Shown piece after piece: positions 21,575 through 32,647 of a stretch of 64,000 bases of DNA (its first letter is position 1; every line of letters starts with the position of its first letter). The DNA is taken from assembly GCA_030674185.1 (NCBI GenBank), contig JAPXFY010000015.1:27731685-27795684 (forward strand). Reading direction: 5' to 3'. Under the pieces are notes generated by a model that saw nothing but the letters and a program-made list of their open reading frames with translations, did no database searches and was not told the DNA's origin. A program made the translations under genes and the position numbers. The DNA comes from Monoplex corrugatus (lineage: Eukaryota; Mollusca; Gastropoda; Littorinimorpha; Ranellidae).

Positions 21575-23745
21575 AGTCCCTCACCTATCATACCGCCCCT
21601 TCCTCCCCCCTCTCTCCTATTATCCCCACCTTTCCCCCTCTCCTATTATCCCCCATTCTTCCCCTCTCTCCTATCATCCCCACCCTTCCCCCCCATCCCC
21701 ACCTTTCCTATTATCCCCACCCCTTCCTATCATCCCACCTTCCCCCTCTCCTATCACCCACCCATCCCCCCTCCTAATCCCACCTCCCCTCTCTCCTATC
21801 ATCCCCACCCTTCCCCCCTCTCTATATCCCACCCTCCCCCTTCCCCACCCTTCCCTCTCTCCTATCATCCCCACCCTTCCCCCCCTCTCCTATATCCCCA
21901 CCCTTCCCCCCTTCCTATCATCCCACCCTTCCCCCTCTCTCCTATATCCCACCCTTCCCCCCTCTCTCCTATCATCCCACCCTTCCCCCCCCTCCTCCCT
22001 ATATCCCACCCTTCCCCCCTCTCTCCTATTATCCCATCCTTCCCCCCTCTCTCCTATCATCCCCACCTTCCCCCTCTCCTTCCCCACCCTTCCCCTCTCC
22101 TATCATCCCACCCTTCCCCCCTCTCTATATCCCACCCTTCCCCCCTCTCTCCTATATCCCCACCCTTCCCCCTCTCTCCTATTATCCCCACCCTTCCCCC
22201 TCTCTCCTATCATCCCACCCTCCTTCCCCCCTTCTCCTATCATCCCCACCCTTCCCCCCTCTCTCCCTATTATCCCCACCCTTCCCCCCTCTCTCTATTA
22301 TCCCCACCCTTCCCCCTCTCTCCTATATCCCCACCCTTCCCCCTCTCTCCTATTATCCCCACCCTTCCCCCCCTCTCCTATTATCCCCACCCTTCCCCCC
22401 CTCCTACTTATCCCACCTCCCCTCTCCTATATCCCACCTTCCCCCTCTCTCCTATTATCCCCACCCTTCCCCCTCTCTCCTATTATCCCCACCCTTCCCC
22501 CTCTCTCCTATTATCCCCACCCTTCCCCCTTCTCCTATTATCCCCACCCTCTCCCCCCTCTCTCCTATTATCCCCACCCTTCCCCCTTTCTCCTATTATC
22601 CCCACCCTTTCCCCTTTCTCCTATTATCCCCACCCTTCCCCTCTCTCCTATTATCCCCACCCTTCCCCCCTCTCTCCTATTATCCCCACCCTTCCCCCTT
22701 TCTCCTATTATCCCCACCCTTCCCCCTTCTCCTATTATCCCCACCCTTCCCCCTCTCTCTATTATCCCACCCTTCCCCCTCTCTCCTATTATCCCACCCT
22801 TCCCCTTTCTCCTATTATCCCCACCCTTTCCCTCTCTCTATTATCCCCACCCTTCCCCCTCTCTCCTATTATCCCCACCCTTCCCCCTCTCTCCTATTAT
22901 CCCCACCCTTCCCCTCTCTCCTATTATCCCCACCTTCCCCCTTTCTCCTGTTATCCCCACCCTTCCCCCTCTCTCCTATTATCCCCACCCTTCCCCTCTC
23001 TCCTATTATCCCACCCTTCCCCCTCTCTCCTATTATCCCACCCTTCCCTCTCTCCTATTATCCCCACCCTTCCCCCTTTCTCCTATTATCCCCACCTTCC
23101 CCCTCTCTCCTATTATCCCCACCCTTTCCCCCTCTCTCCTATTTTCCCACCCTTCCCCCTCTCTCCTATTATCCCCACCCTTCCCCTCTCTCCTATTATC
23201 CCACCCTTCCCCCCTCTCTCCTATTATCCCCACCCTTACCCCCTCTCCTATCTATCCCCACCCTTCCCCTCTCTCCTATATCCCCACCCTTCCCCCCTCT
23301 CTCCTATCATCCCACCCTTCCCCCTCTCTCCTATTCATCCCCACCCTTCCCCCTCTCTCCTATTATCCCACCCTTCCCCCCTCTCTCCTATTATCCCCAC
23401 CCTTTCCCCCTCTCTCCTATCATCCCACCCTTCCCCCCTCTCTCCTATTATCCCCACCCTTTCCCCCTCTCTCCTATCATCCCCACCATTCCCCCTCTCT
23501 CCTATTATCCCCACCCTTTACCCCTCTCTCCTATTATCCCCACCCTTCCCCCTCTCTCCTATTATCCCCACCCTTTCCCCTCTCTCCTATTATCCCCACC
23601 CTTCCCCCTCTCTCCTATTATCCCACCCTTACCCCTCTCTCCTATTATCCCCACCCTTCCCCCCTCTCTCCTATCATCCCACCCTTCCCCCTCTCTCCTA
23701 TTATCCTGACCCTTCCCCCTCTCTCCAATTATCCCCACCCCTGAC
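21575..23745. repeat. 2.2-kb, 28-bp pyrimidine-rich minisatellite, about 77 copies
   Basis: The plus-strand unit is TATTATCCCCACCCTTCCCC+CTCTCTCC with small indels. Nearly every base is C or T on the plus strand, so the sense strand of the host zinc-finger gene is G-rich with three G-tracts per unit (GGGGGAAGGGTGGGG). A plus-strand frame of 768 codons runs through it only because stop codons cannot form in the unit. It is not a gene. Confidence 0.96.
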
Positions 23746-23759
23746 TGACTTTTTTAAAA

Positions 23760-24743
23760 AACTTTAATTATACATCTTTTGTTTCACAACAAACGGACAT
23801 CTAACACACAATGTGGCAACGAAGAATGACAACAACATATGAAAAAAAGACAGTGTTGACACATGAACTCCACATAGCATAGAGAATATATACATAATAA
23901 TATTTCATACATTGTGTTTAAAAATGAACATTAAGAGTTAGCACATGTCAACATTTCCCCTATGAACCCGTTTCACAAACCACATCCCTTTGCTGAACGA
24001 CAAACAAGCATCATCGAACAATGTGGTAACAGTAATGCTCACAATTTATACATATAAGACAAGTCCCCTGACTGAAACTGTATGTGTCTGTAGGGGCATC
24101 AGAACCAATGCAGTGTCACAGGCCTACTTGTGATCTGTAGAAGCAATGTACTACCGCCATCTCACTGGCAGGAAAGTGGTTCATTAGTAGACTGCGACTC
24201 TTCAGGATAAACGCCAAATTCCCTGTTCTCTACTCTATCCCTCCCTAATGCCCTCTCCCTTTGTCAGTACACTCCCCAACTTTTCATACATTGTGTCTAT
24301 GGGCAAGCTACTAGCTGAACTTCCTTTAATCTTGTAGCAGTGTTGTGTCTGTCCCTCTATTTATTTTTTGGATTTTTTTCTTTTTGGAAAAGAACAGTCT
24401 GAGACTGTCGACAGAGGAAGATCCCGAGCAGTGACATGAAAGGAAAGCTCGTTGCTGTCACCAGTGTCCCTTGGGCTAAAACAGACAATGTAGGTGGACG
24501 CCAAAGTCAAACGGTTTAATAGTTTTTGGTCAATGCCTCTCTCCTGCCCCCGCGCTCAGCCTAGTGCACACCCTTTCAGCCATCTCAAATAGGAAAAAGT
24601 AGACTGAAAATAAAAGGTTTTGGTTTTGTATGTCTTTTTATGACTAGAGTCATTATCATTATTGTCATCATTATTATTGTTGTTGTTATTGATATTATTG
24701 TTGTTGTTGTTGTTATCATATTATTATGATGATGAATATTTTC
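23760..24743. other. Intron segment, no feature
   Basis: Mixed composition, with a (TTG/TTA)n patch at about 24650-24730. No coding or element signature was recognised. Confidence 0.55.
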
Positions 24744-24949
24744 TTAACCATTTGACTCCCGTACTCTGTCCACCAACTGCAAAAAAAAAACAAAAAAACT
24801 TAACCCTTTGACTCCCTCACCCTATCCACCAGCTTCCTGCAGGAAGCTGATGGATAGGGTGAGGGAGTCAAAGGGTTAAATATTTGCAATGCTAGCACTG
24901 TTGGAAATCTAGGATGCTGGAGGACAGGGTGCGGGCGTCACAGGGTTAA
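24744..24949. mobile_element. TTAA-flanked foldback MITE (piggyBac-like ends) with internal 80-bp palindrome
   Basis: The outer ends are TTAACCATTTGACTCCC and, reversed, TTAACCCTGTGACGCCC. Inside lies a second pair (24800-24879), TTAACCCTTTGACTCCCTCA and its reverse complement, meeting at CCTGCAGG. The TTAA plus CCCTTTGACT start resembles piggyBac-type termini as I know them. It has no coding capacity. The right half is related to 46907-47020. Confidence 0.65.
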
Positions 24950-25149
24950 TGTTCCGATTGTTCTCGGATGCGCGTATGCAGGTTGGTATACTCACACTGT
25001 ACAGGCAGTATCGTGTATGCTCCGTCTTCCATAAGCCACTGGGCACTGACACGACTTACACCATCGGCATTGTGCTCATCTAATGTTTTCTGGCTAACAC
25101 CCCACAGACCTGGTGCAATCTGGTCAACAGTTTAGTGCGGCGTCCCAGT

Positions 25150-25372
25150 GATTCTTCACTGAGTTAATTAAGATCCAATGGTCTGCGTGCATATACACAG
25201 GAAGAGGGTTTAGGCACTGGTAGGTCTGCACATATGTTGACATGAGACTTGGGGAAATGTTTCCATCCATAATTCACCAAGCGGGAAGTACCCAGGAAGG
25301 ATCGAACACAGACCTGCCGTCTGGAAGTCAGACGTCTCACCCACTCGACAACAGCGCCCGTCACGACAACAC
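25150..25372 (-). mobile_element. tRNA-derived SINE, type B, copy 1
   Basis: On the minus strand the head carries TTGTCGAGTGGG (A-box-like) and TGTTCGATCC (B-box-like), followed by a body with GATGGAAACATTTCCCC and TGTGCAGACCTACCAGTGCC. The body matches the order of segments in the copies at 40667 and 50368. About 220 bp. Confidence 0.68.
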
Positions 25373-25886
25373 TGTTTCTCTTTGTTTGTCCATTTCTTTT
25401 TTCATTTCAGTAATGTACGCCTCAAACTGTACTGGCAGTTCGGAAGTTTTCATAATGTCATGTTTGTTGGCCCACAGATGCCCCCTTGGCCATTGTTCAG
25501 TTCTTTTGTATCTAACAGTGGGCACAGCACAACGTGCTCTGGACACTGTGGTCCTTTTTGGCACGGACGTTTATCCATGAAAAACATTGTTTTGAAAGTG
25601 GGGAAAAGCAAGCATACCTAAAAACAAAGCCTGTAAAACCAACTGACAGACCTATTTCCTATCTCATATTTTGAATTTAATGCGTGTGTTTTGATGTTTG
25701 CACTTTTGATTTGGCATGTCAACTGTTAACATTTCGCAGATCACAGAAACACATAAAATGCATAATCACTTTGGAAATTCTTGAATGGCGTTGTTTTTAG
25801 CCAATCACACCTACGTTCATGTACGTGTGTAGATGCAATCTGTAAAAGTGTCCGATATAATCTGAATGTAAATCGCAATCCCTCTG

Positions 25887-26240
<354 letters not shown>

Positions 26241-26942
26241 GCGTGCGTGCATTTGCATTGAGGTGGGGAAGGGGGAAACAAACCCCAGGAAGTGTGTCAC
26301 TAAGGGAGAGGCTCAAGTGTGACCGGCACAGCAGCTGTCTGTATCTCTTGGGCCTGTTGTTGTCAGGATTTATAATAAAAGTAAGCTTAGGATACAGTCT
26401 AGTCACACAGTCTCAATGCACCTATTCTCATCATCATAACACTGTCCCAGATTCTATGGCTTTTATGCTATGATCTTCGGGTTACCTCAGTTTTTGCTGG
26501 TTTCGGGGTAAACTGGAGAGCCGAAATAAAAGGCGCGAGATAGTGACACTTGAGCTTTGCAGAAGTTAAGGGTTAAAAGAAAAGAAAACAGTAACGATTT
26601 AAAAAAAAAATAGATGTATGATTATATTTTAAACCGTGAATATCGGTTTTCTTTAGAATACAATTACAAAAGGTTTTATTCTTATTGAAACGACATGATT
26701 ACAAAAAAAAAATTGCAGATGATAGAAAAAAATCTAAATATTATCTCTTTTGAAATTCAAGCCGGTCCTTGGTATAACGATATTTTTAATTAACAGCAGG
26801 TGTGGCCTTTAAGAGCATGTGTGTACGCTGATATACAAAGATATAATCAGTATGAGTACAGCCCTGCCACGCAGTCTCAATACGAAATAGAACTCCCGGA
26901 GCATTATCGATCAGTTTAGGTGAGTTTGGAAGTATGTTAATC

Positions 26943-27613
26943 TTAACTCTTTCACCGCCAAGTTTCCCCAGAAATGGCACTCCTCAGTGCCAAGTATATT
27001 TTGGGCAGCCAATTTTGCAGTGCAGTATGCATTTTTACAAGCTTATATCTCGAAGACTATTAAAGATTTTCATTTACTTTTTTTTGTCTGTGTAAAGGGC
27101 AGATGTATTTATATATGAATGCTTGCTTATCATGTTTATGTGCTTGATTGATTATTCCACAGATAATCTTATTATAAAGAAAAACAATTTTTTTTCAAAC
27201 GGTTTATTAGTTGTACTACTGACCTTATGTCATGAGTTGTGCGCCAGATATCATTATAATAAATGAGGAAAAGCAGTGGAAAATCTACACAAAGTCAGCT
27301 GTCTGCTTATTCTACTCGGGGTGGTAGACAATGCGTGTTGATTTGCAGCCATTTTGGAAAAAAACGCTTCGGAGAAAACGTGACGTAAATTCCGACAGTT
27401 AACAAAGCCACACTTCGGCCCTACTGCTGAAAAACTAGGTTGCTGGGTAAAGTTTGAAAATAGAGTCGCCTGCATTCACCAGTGGAGCTGACAGAAGCTT
27501 TGTACCCGCGTGAAAAGTTATCGTTTAGCATGGCCCCTCCAAATCGCACAAATGCGACCATGGCGGTCGTACGGGAAGTCGCTTGATTGCGACCATGGCG
27601 GGAAAAGAGTTAA
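26943..27613. mobile_element. TTAA-flanked 671-bp non-autonomous DNA element
   Basis: The left end is TTAACTCTTTCACCGCCA and the reversed right end is TTAACTCTTTTCCCGCCA, 16 of 18 matching. The interior near the right end contains a repeated GCGACCATGGCGG word. No transposase frame. The TTAA flanks again suggest piggyBac-type mobilisation (inference). The LTR retrotransposon starts 33 bp further on. Confidence 0.55.
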
Positions 27614-27646
27614 TAAAAGATGAAATCAGAAAGAACTGCATGTACC

Positions 27647-27774
27647 TGTGATGTTGCTGAGTGTCTGCAGTAGTGCATATTATCATGTGCAGTGACAAAC
27701 AATACAGGAACGCTAGACGCCATTAGTGTCTGGGAAAATCACCTTATATTCATCCGCATATAGATTACTCCACA
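27647..27774 (-). repeat. 3' LTR of the gypsy element
   Basis: Begins (plus strand) TGTGATGTTGCTGAG and ends CTCCACA. It differs from the other LTR by four substitutions and one 1-bp indel. It is very short for this class. Confidence 0.93.
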
Positions 27775-27800
27775 TCCCCCTTTCCAAGTGGAAATGGACA

Positions 27801-28053
27801 TTAAACTGAAACTTTAAATCAATTTCCAACGAAACCCGAAATGCAATCTGAGTAAGACTGAAATACAATACAATGTCTTCGCATATTAAACTGAAACTCT
27901 AAATCAATTTCCAACGAAAACCGAAATGCAATTTGAGTAAGACTGAAATACAATACAATGTCTTCGCATATTAAACTGAAACTCTAAATCAATTTCCAAC
28001 GAAAACCGAAATGCAATTTGAGTAAGACTGAAATACAATACAATGTCTTCGCC
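27801..28053. repeat. 85-bp direct repeat, 3 copies, in the retroelement 3' region
   Basis: Copies start with TTAAACTGAAACT at 27801, 27886 and 27971 and are nearly identical, lying between the integrase stop and the 3' LTR. Confidence 0.93.
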
Positions 28054-28150
28054 TTTTCTTTCTTTAACAAAAACGAGCAAAGTTCAAACTTTAAGCGTAG
28101 ACTGTCCTTTCATTTATCAATCACATCTGCTGTGTAATTGTTCATTCTTA

Positions 28151-29170
28151 TTATAGGTTCAGTCTATCTGGTGGCTTGATCGTGCGAAAAGACCTGCGTA
28201 GCTGTGGTGCTTCAGGTGCTGGAGGCTGGCAGGTGACATCTTCCTTTGGACCATTCTGGTCAGGTGTTGGATCAGGGCCATCCACTGCAAGGTTAGGTGA
28301 TTCTGTGGCAACCACACTCTTTGGTGGTTGAAATTCTGTTGACCGGGGAACTAGATGTCTTCGGTTTCGACACTGAGTGCCCAAAGGGGTGGCAACATCG
28401 TAGGACCTTTGGCCATGAAGTTTCACAACAGTCGCTGGTTCACCTTGCGGTCTGACCCAGACAGGTTGTCCTGGAGAGAATTGTGTGGCTTCACGTGCAC
28501 GATGGGCACTATCAAAGTTTCGTTTCATGTCCCACTTCCTCCTGATCTCCTTGTCTTTGAAATGTTCAGAAGACTGGGACTTGAGCTTTGAGGGTGCAAT
28601 GGGGACTAGCGTACGAAGTTTCCTGCCCATGGAGAGTTCAGCTGGGCTTGTTCCATGCTGGAGAGGGGTTGCTCGGTACATAAGCAATGCTTTGTATGGG
28701 TCGTCTGACTTTTTCAAGAGGTACTTGACAGTTTGAACACCTCTTACTGCCTCGCCATTCGCCTGCGGGTAATGGGGGCTACTGGTGATGTGATGAAACC
28801 CATAGTTCTTGGCAAATGTAGCAAACTGTCCAGATGAAAATTGGGGTCCATTATCTGACATGACGATTTCTGGGATTCCATGTCTTGAGAACATGTGTTT
28901 CAATCGCTTGATCACATTCTCTGAGGTAGTTGAGTTCAGCAGTGCCAGTTCAATGTACTTTGAATAGTAGTCGATGACTAGAAGGAACTGCTTTCTGTTG
29001 AGGTCAAAAATATCAACCCCGACCTTTTGCCATGGGTAGTCAGGAACTGATGACGGAAGTAGAGGTTCTGGAGGAACCTTCCTTTCCTGGACACATACTG
29101 GGCAGTTTTCAACCAGAGCTTCAATCTGGGAAGACAGCTTTGGCACCAAACAGTTTCTCTGCAAAGGCAC
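28151..29170 (-). pseudogene. Integrase domain of the gypsy element (catalytic Glu replaced)
   Basis: A 339-codon open frame. The second pair of the HHCC zinc site is at residues 23-26 (CPVC). The catalytic core follows with D53 (GVDIFD) and D106 (MSDNGPQF). The glutamate expected 35 residues after D106 is Val142 (codon GTA) in GEAVRG, one base away from Glu. A C-terminal SH3-like part follows (GQPVWVRPQG) and a Pro-rich tail ends at the stop. The frame differs from the upstream pol frame, so a frameshift lies between about 29121 and 29170. The protein would insert element DNA into the host genome, but with Val142 it should be inactive. Confidence 0.88.
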
Positions 29171-29985
29171 GGCACTTGACGATGCCCTGGTGACCAGTGT
29201 GAATTTTCTTCAGAATATCATGTCTCAGAACTTCTGGGATGATGAGTCTGGAGCCATGGAACAATAGTCCTTCTTGAAAACTGATGTCTGTGCGAGCCGA
29301 CCAATATGGCTGCATGAAGGGTTCATTTGGGCATGTACTTGGCCATCCATTTTGACAATATCTGATCAGCTTCTGACAAAGTTCATCCTTCCTGATCTCC
29401 CGTTTGATTTCATCAAGACGCTTCTCTGATGCAGGGATGTTGGAGATGACTTAGTTGACTGTCAAACTAGCATCTGCCTCCAGTTCCTTGTCATGTTCAT
29501 CAGGCATTTGTGATGGGGCCCTGGAGAGAGCGTCTGCAGTAGTGAGATTCTTTCCTCTAGAATACTCTATCTGGTAGGAGAATCTCATGAGTCACATCCT
29601 GAACCTTTGGGTGCGAGGAGACAGCTCACCAAGATTCTTTGTCTTCAAGAGTGCCAGAAGAGGTCGGTGGTCTGTCTCAATTGTCAAATCCTTCAGTCCA
29701 AAGATGAAATCAGCGAACTTTTCGCAAGCCCAAGTCACTGCTAATGCCTCCTTTTCCACCTGTGCGTATCTCTGTTCAGTAGGAGTCAATGACCTGGAGA
29801 TGAAGAACACTGGCTTCAAGGTTCCGTCTTCTTGGAACTGGCTTAGAACAGCGCCCAGCCCATAGGAAGATGAGTGCAGAGATTCTTGTCTTTCGGTTGG
29901 GGCTATAATGGGCCAATGTTGGTGCAGAGCTCAGCTGCTTCTTGATGCTTTCAAAAGCTTCTTCTTGTCCACTGATAACCAGTCT
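29121..29985 (-). pseudogene. RNase H and integrase zinc-site region, broken
   Basis: This carries the RNase H segment at 29592-29819 (QVEKEALAVTWACEKFADF with its catalytic Glu, and IETDHRPL with Asp) and the histidine part of the integrase zinc site at 29121-29315 (IHTGHQGI). The lesions are a stop and frame change next to 29986, at least one further frame change between 29819 and 29985 that removes the first RNase H Asp motif, TGA at 29592-29594 (consistent with CGA to TGA decay), TAA at 29451-29453, and a frame change before 29121. The order and spacing are normal for a Ty3/gypsy pol. I give the breaks only and no repaired sequence. Confidence 0.82.
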
Positions 29986-31383
29986 TCAGAAGTCACGAAG
30001 CGGCTTGGTAGTGTCTGCTAGATTGGAGCCAGCAAGCTTTGAAACTTGGGTGACCATTCCCAGGAGACGTCTCAATTCTCTGATGTTGGTTGGTCTTGGA
30101 AAGTTTTGAATTGCCTTAACCTTCTCAGGATCAATCTGGATACCCTCCTTCAATATGACATGTCCAAGAAATTTTATCGAAGACTTTGAGAACTCACACT
30201 TCTCAGGATTCAAGGAAAGTCCGGCCTCAGTCAGTTTCGTGAGTACTGCTTTAAGTGAGGTGTCATGCTCATCTTCAGTCTTCCCATGTACCAAGATGTC
30301 GTCCATATCAGACACCATTCCTGGGATGTCTGACAAGAGCTGGGAGACCATTCGATGGTAGATCTCAGGGCCAGAACTGATTCCATATGGCAGACGGAGA
30401 TAACAGTATCTCCCAAAGGGAGTTATAAAAGTTGTGAGTTCCTGTGACTCTTCTGAGAGAGGAATCTGGTGAAAGCCATGGTTACAATCCAGCTTTGTGA
30501 AGATTGTAGAACCATGGAGTTTACCGAGGAGTTGTTCAATTGAAGGCAGGGGAAAGTTTTCTCTCTTAACTGCCTCGTTTAACTTTGTAAAATCCACACA
30601 AATGCGTATCCTACGACCTGATTTTGGGACAATGACTATTGGTGAGCACCAGTCAGTTGGGTTTGTGACTGGCCTGATCACACCCATCTGCTCCAAGTTC
30701 TTCAACTCTTCTTTTTCATGCAGTGGTAGAGACAGGCGACGTGGTGACGCAACCGAGAAGGGTCGTGCTCCTTCGTTAAATTTGATGGTGTAGGACTTGT
30801 CTGCTTCACCAAGTCCTGAAAACAGCTGTGGGAAATCTTCTCGTGCTTCTTCCTTGCTGATTGAGTTGACTTCGGTCAGCAATTCCAGTTCTCTGATGGC
30901 AGGGCGACCCAAGAGCGGCTCCTGTAATCCTTGAATGACATAAATGTCATGTGTCACTGCCTTTCCTCTGCATTGCAGTATGGCTGAGAACGTTCCTAGA
31001 ACTGTAAGTTTAGCTCGACCTGGACCATAGAATTTCTTTCTAGTGTTCAACAGTTGTACCGTCTTTGGGACTAGTTTCAGTGGGACAACTGTCACGTCTG
31101 CACCACTATCAAGCTTGAATAAAGTGTCTTTCCCGTTGAGCTGGACAACTTTCATGAAAGCATCACTGGTAAGTTCACCTACAATCACTCCTAGGTCTGA
31201 GTCTTCCTCTTCTTCGTACTCCTGCTCGACCAGTTTAACATTCTTTGTACGACAATAGGCTGCAAAGTGTCCAGTTTTGCTGCATTTGTGACATCTGGCA
31301 GACTTTGCTGGACACAGGTCTCTGTTGTGCTGACCTTTCCCACAACGGCTGCACTTCTGACGTGTCTGGTTTGACTGTTCATT
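29986..31383 (-). pseudogene. Zinc knuckles, protease and reverse transcriptase of the gypsy element
   Basis: Directly after the in-frame TGA at 31384, the frame stays open to 29986. Two CX2CX4HX4C knuckles come first (CSRCGKGQHNRDLC and CHKCSKTGHFAAYC), then an aspartic protease with LDSGAD and LLGRPAI, then a reverse transcriptase with IRICVDFTKLN, KLDCNHGFHQI and LPYGISSGPE. The active site reads SDMDD (about 30298-30309), with Asp where Tyr, Phe, Val or His is usual before the xDD. The protein would copy element RNA into DNA in the cytoplasm. As it stands it needs readthrough of the TGA to be made with Gag, and it ends before RNase H, so it is listed as broken. Confidence 0.88.
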
Positions 31384-32037
31384 TCATGTTTCTGCATACT
31401 TTTTGTGAACAGTGGCTTTTGGGTGCTTCTTCTCCAGTCTCAGACGTTGCACTGAGCTTTCAGAGCTGCTTGCCATAGACTTCATTTGCATCTTTGATGC
31501 CTCCTGAACCTTGCAGATTTGAATTGCTTTCTGTAGGTCCAACTCTTTTTCCTGCAGTAGTTTTTCACGGACAGTGTCATCCTTTATGCCGATGACCAGT
31601 CTGTCTCGAATCATTCTTTCTTCTTGGGCAGCGAATTTGCAGGGTTTTGCCATCTTCCTCAAGACAGCCACATAGGACTCTACTGATCCTTCTTCTTGCT
31701 CTCTGTGATGAAATTTATATGATTCATAAACTTCATGGGAGGAGCTCACGCAGAATTTTTCAAAGGTCTGTATAACAATGTCAATGTCCGTCCTGTCTGC
31801 TTCACTTGCGAATGGAAAGTTTTCATAAAGCTCTTGCGCGTCTTCACCTATACAAGCTAGAAAGACTGCACACTGATATGGCTTCTCTTCCTTATCTAGC
31901 CTTGAAGCTATGGAGTAGTTCTTCCATTGGCGTTGGAACTTTTTCCAGTTCTGCTCAACATCACCCTGAACCTCTAACTTTGATGGGACAGGTATGTTGG
32001 CAGTAAAACGTTTCTGCTGTTGCACATTTTCATTCAT
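31384..32037 (-). CDS. Gag-like protein of the gypsy element
   Basis: 217 codons from an ATG to TGA. A Trp/Phe-rich capsid-like helical region comes first (NWKKFQRQWKNY, then ELYENFPF and FCVSSSHEVYESYKFHHR), followed by DRLVIGI, a segment typical of gypsy Gag (retrotrans_gag-like), and a basic C-terminus. The zinc knuckles follow in the same frame after the stop, so the TGA (31384-31386, in ACA TGA AAT) divides what would normally be one Gag-Pol frame. It could be a CGA-to-TGA mutation or a programmed readthrough site; the other lesions favour mutation. The protein would assemble the element's cytoplasmic particle. Confidence 0.8.
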   Translation of the reverse strand: MNENVQQQKRFTANIPVPSKLEVQGDVEQNWKKFQRQWKNYSIASRLDKEEKPYQCAVFLACIGEDAQELYENFPFASEADRTDIDIVIQTFEKFCVSSSHEVYESYKFHHREQEEGSVESYVAVLRKMAKPCKFAAQEERMIRDRLVIGIKDDTVREKLLQEKELDLQKAIQICKVQEASKMQMKSMASSSESSVQRLRLEKKHPKATVHKKYAET

Positions 32038-32518
32038 GACTGTAATCTATTGTCTGCGTCAGCCGGAACAGCGAAAAGTTCAGAGTACGGTAATCAAAGA
32101 TGCCTTTGCCACTAGACCACCAATTAGAACACGTTAAGATGACGACTACAGTGCTGTGATGACAAAATACTGCTCTAAGAAGATTAATGACGTCACGGAC
32201 TACTTTCACGTTCTTTTCACTTTCAGCGTTCTCTTGCCACTTTTTCAAATAAGATTTAATGGAAATAAACAGCAAAGCGTCTCTCATTGAAAGAAAAAAA
32301 TCAAATCGTTTGTGGGTGTTTTAGATCGGAAACGTTACACTGTCTCTTCCGCAAGAACTTGAATGAATTCTAGCCCTAGGCCAGTCCCTCTGACATTACA
32401 GTTGACACTGACGTGACTGACATCGACTGAAACATTCAACTCCGCTCAAAGGACGAAATTTTCCAAACTACTTTTCAACTCAAAACGCTCCCACCTGATG
32501 ATCCCACTTTTGACACCA

Positions 32519-32647
32519 TGTGATGTTGCTGAGTGTCTGCAGTAGTGCATATTATCATGTGCAGTGGCAAACAATACAGGAACGCTAGACGCCATTAGTG
32601 TCTGGGCAAATCACCTATATATTCATCCGCATAGAGATTACTCTACA
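32519..32647 (-). repeat. 5' LTR of the gypsy element
   Basis: In element orientation it begins TGTAGAGTAATC and ends ATCACA, directly followed by TGGTGTC, the primer-binding site. It should hold the element promoter, although no TATA box is obvious in so short an LTR. Confidence 0.93.

Larger units (their letters stand above)
27647..32647 (-). mobile_element. Complete, disabled Ty3/gypsy-type LTR retrotransposon
   Basis: A 5.0-kb element with 128/129-bp LTRs and an exact 5-bp target duplication GTACC (27642-27646 and 32648-32652). On the minus strand the order is 5' LTR, a primer-binding site starting TGGTGTCAAAAGTGGG, Gag, two zinc knuckles, protease, reverse transcriptase, RNase H, integrase, a triplicated 85-bp 3' region, a purine tract GGAAAGGGGGA, and the 3' LTR. 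The RT-RNase H-integrase order makes it Ty3/gypsy-type. No envelope or chromodomain was seen. Gag and pol share a frame interrupted by a TGA. Further stops, frameshifts and a changed integrase residue show it is not autonomous. Confidence 0.93.

Noticed and set aside
21461..23767. 768-codon plus-strand open frame, Pro/Ser/Leu-rich
   Set aside because: It is the 28-bp minisatellite read through. The pyrimidine-rich unit cannot form stop codons, all three frames behave alike, and indels between units change the frame without consequence.
24946..25131. 62-codon minus-strand open stretch with a GTGAGT nearby
   Set aside because: It is of a length common by chance, has no recognised domain, and its stop lies inside the MITE end.
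32030..32287. 85-codon frame ahead of gag in the retroelement leader
   Set aside because: It has no retroelement domain, overlaps the gag start and lies in the expected untranslated leader.
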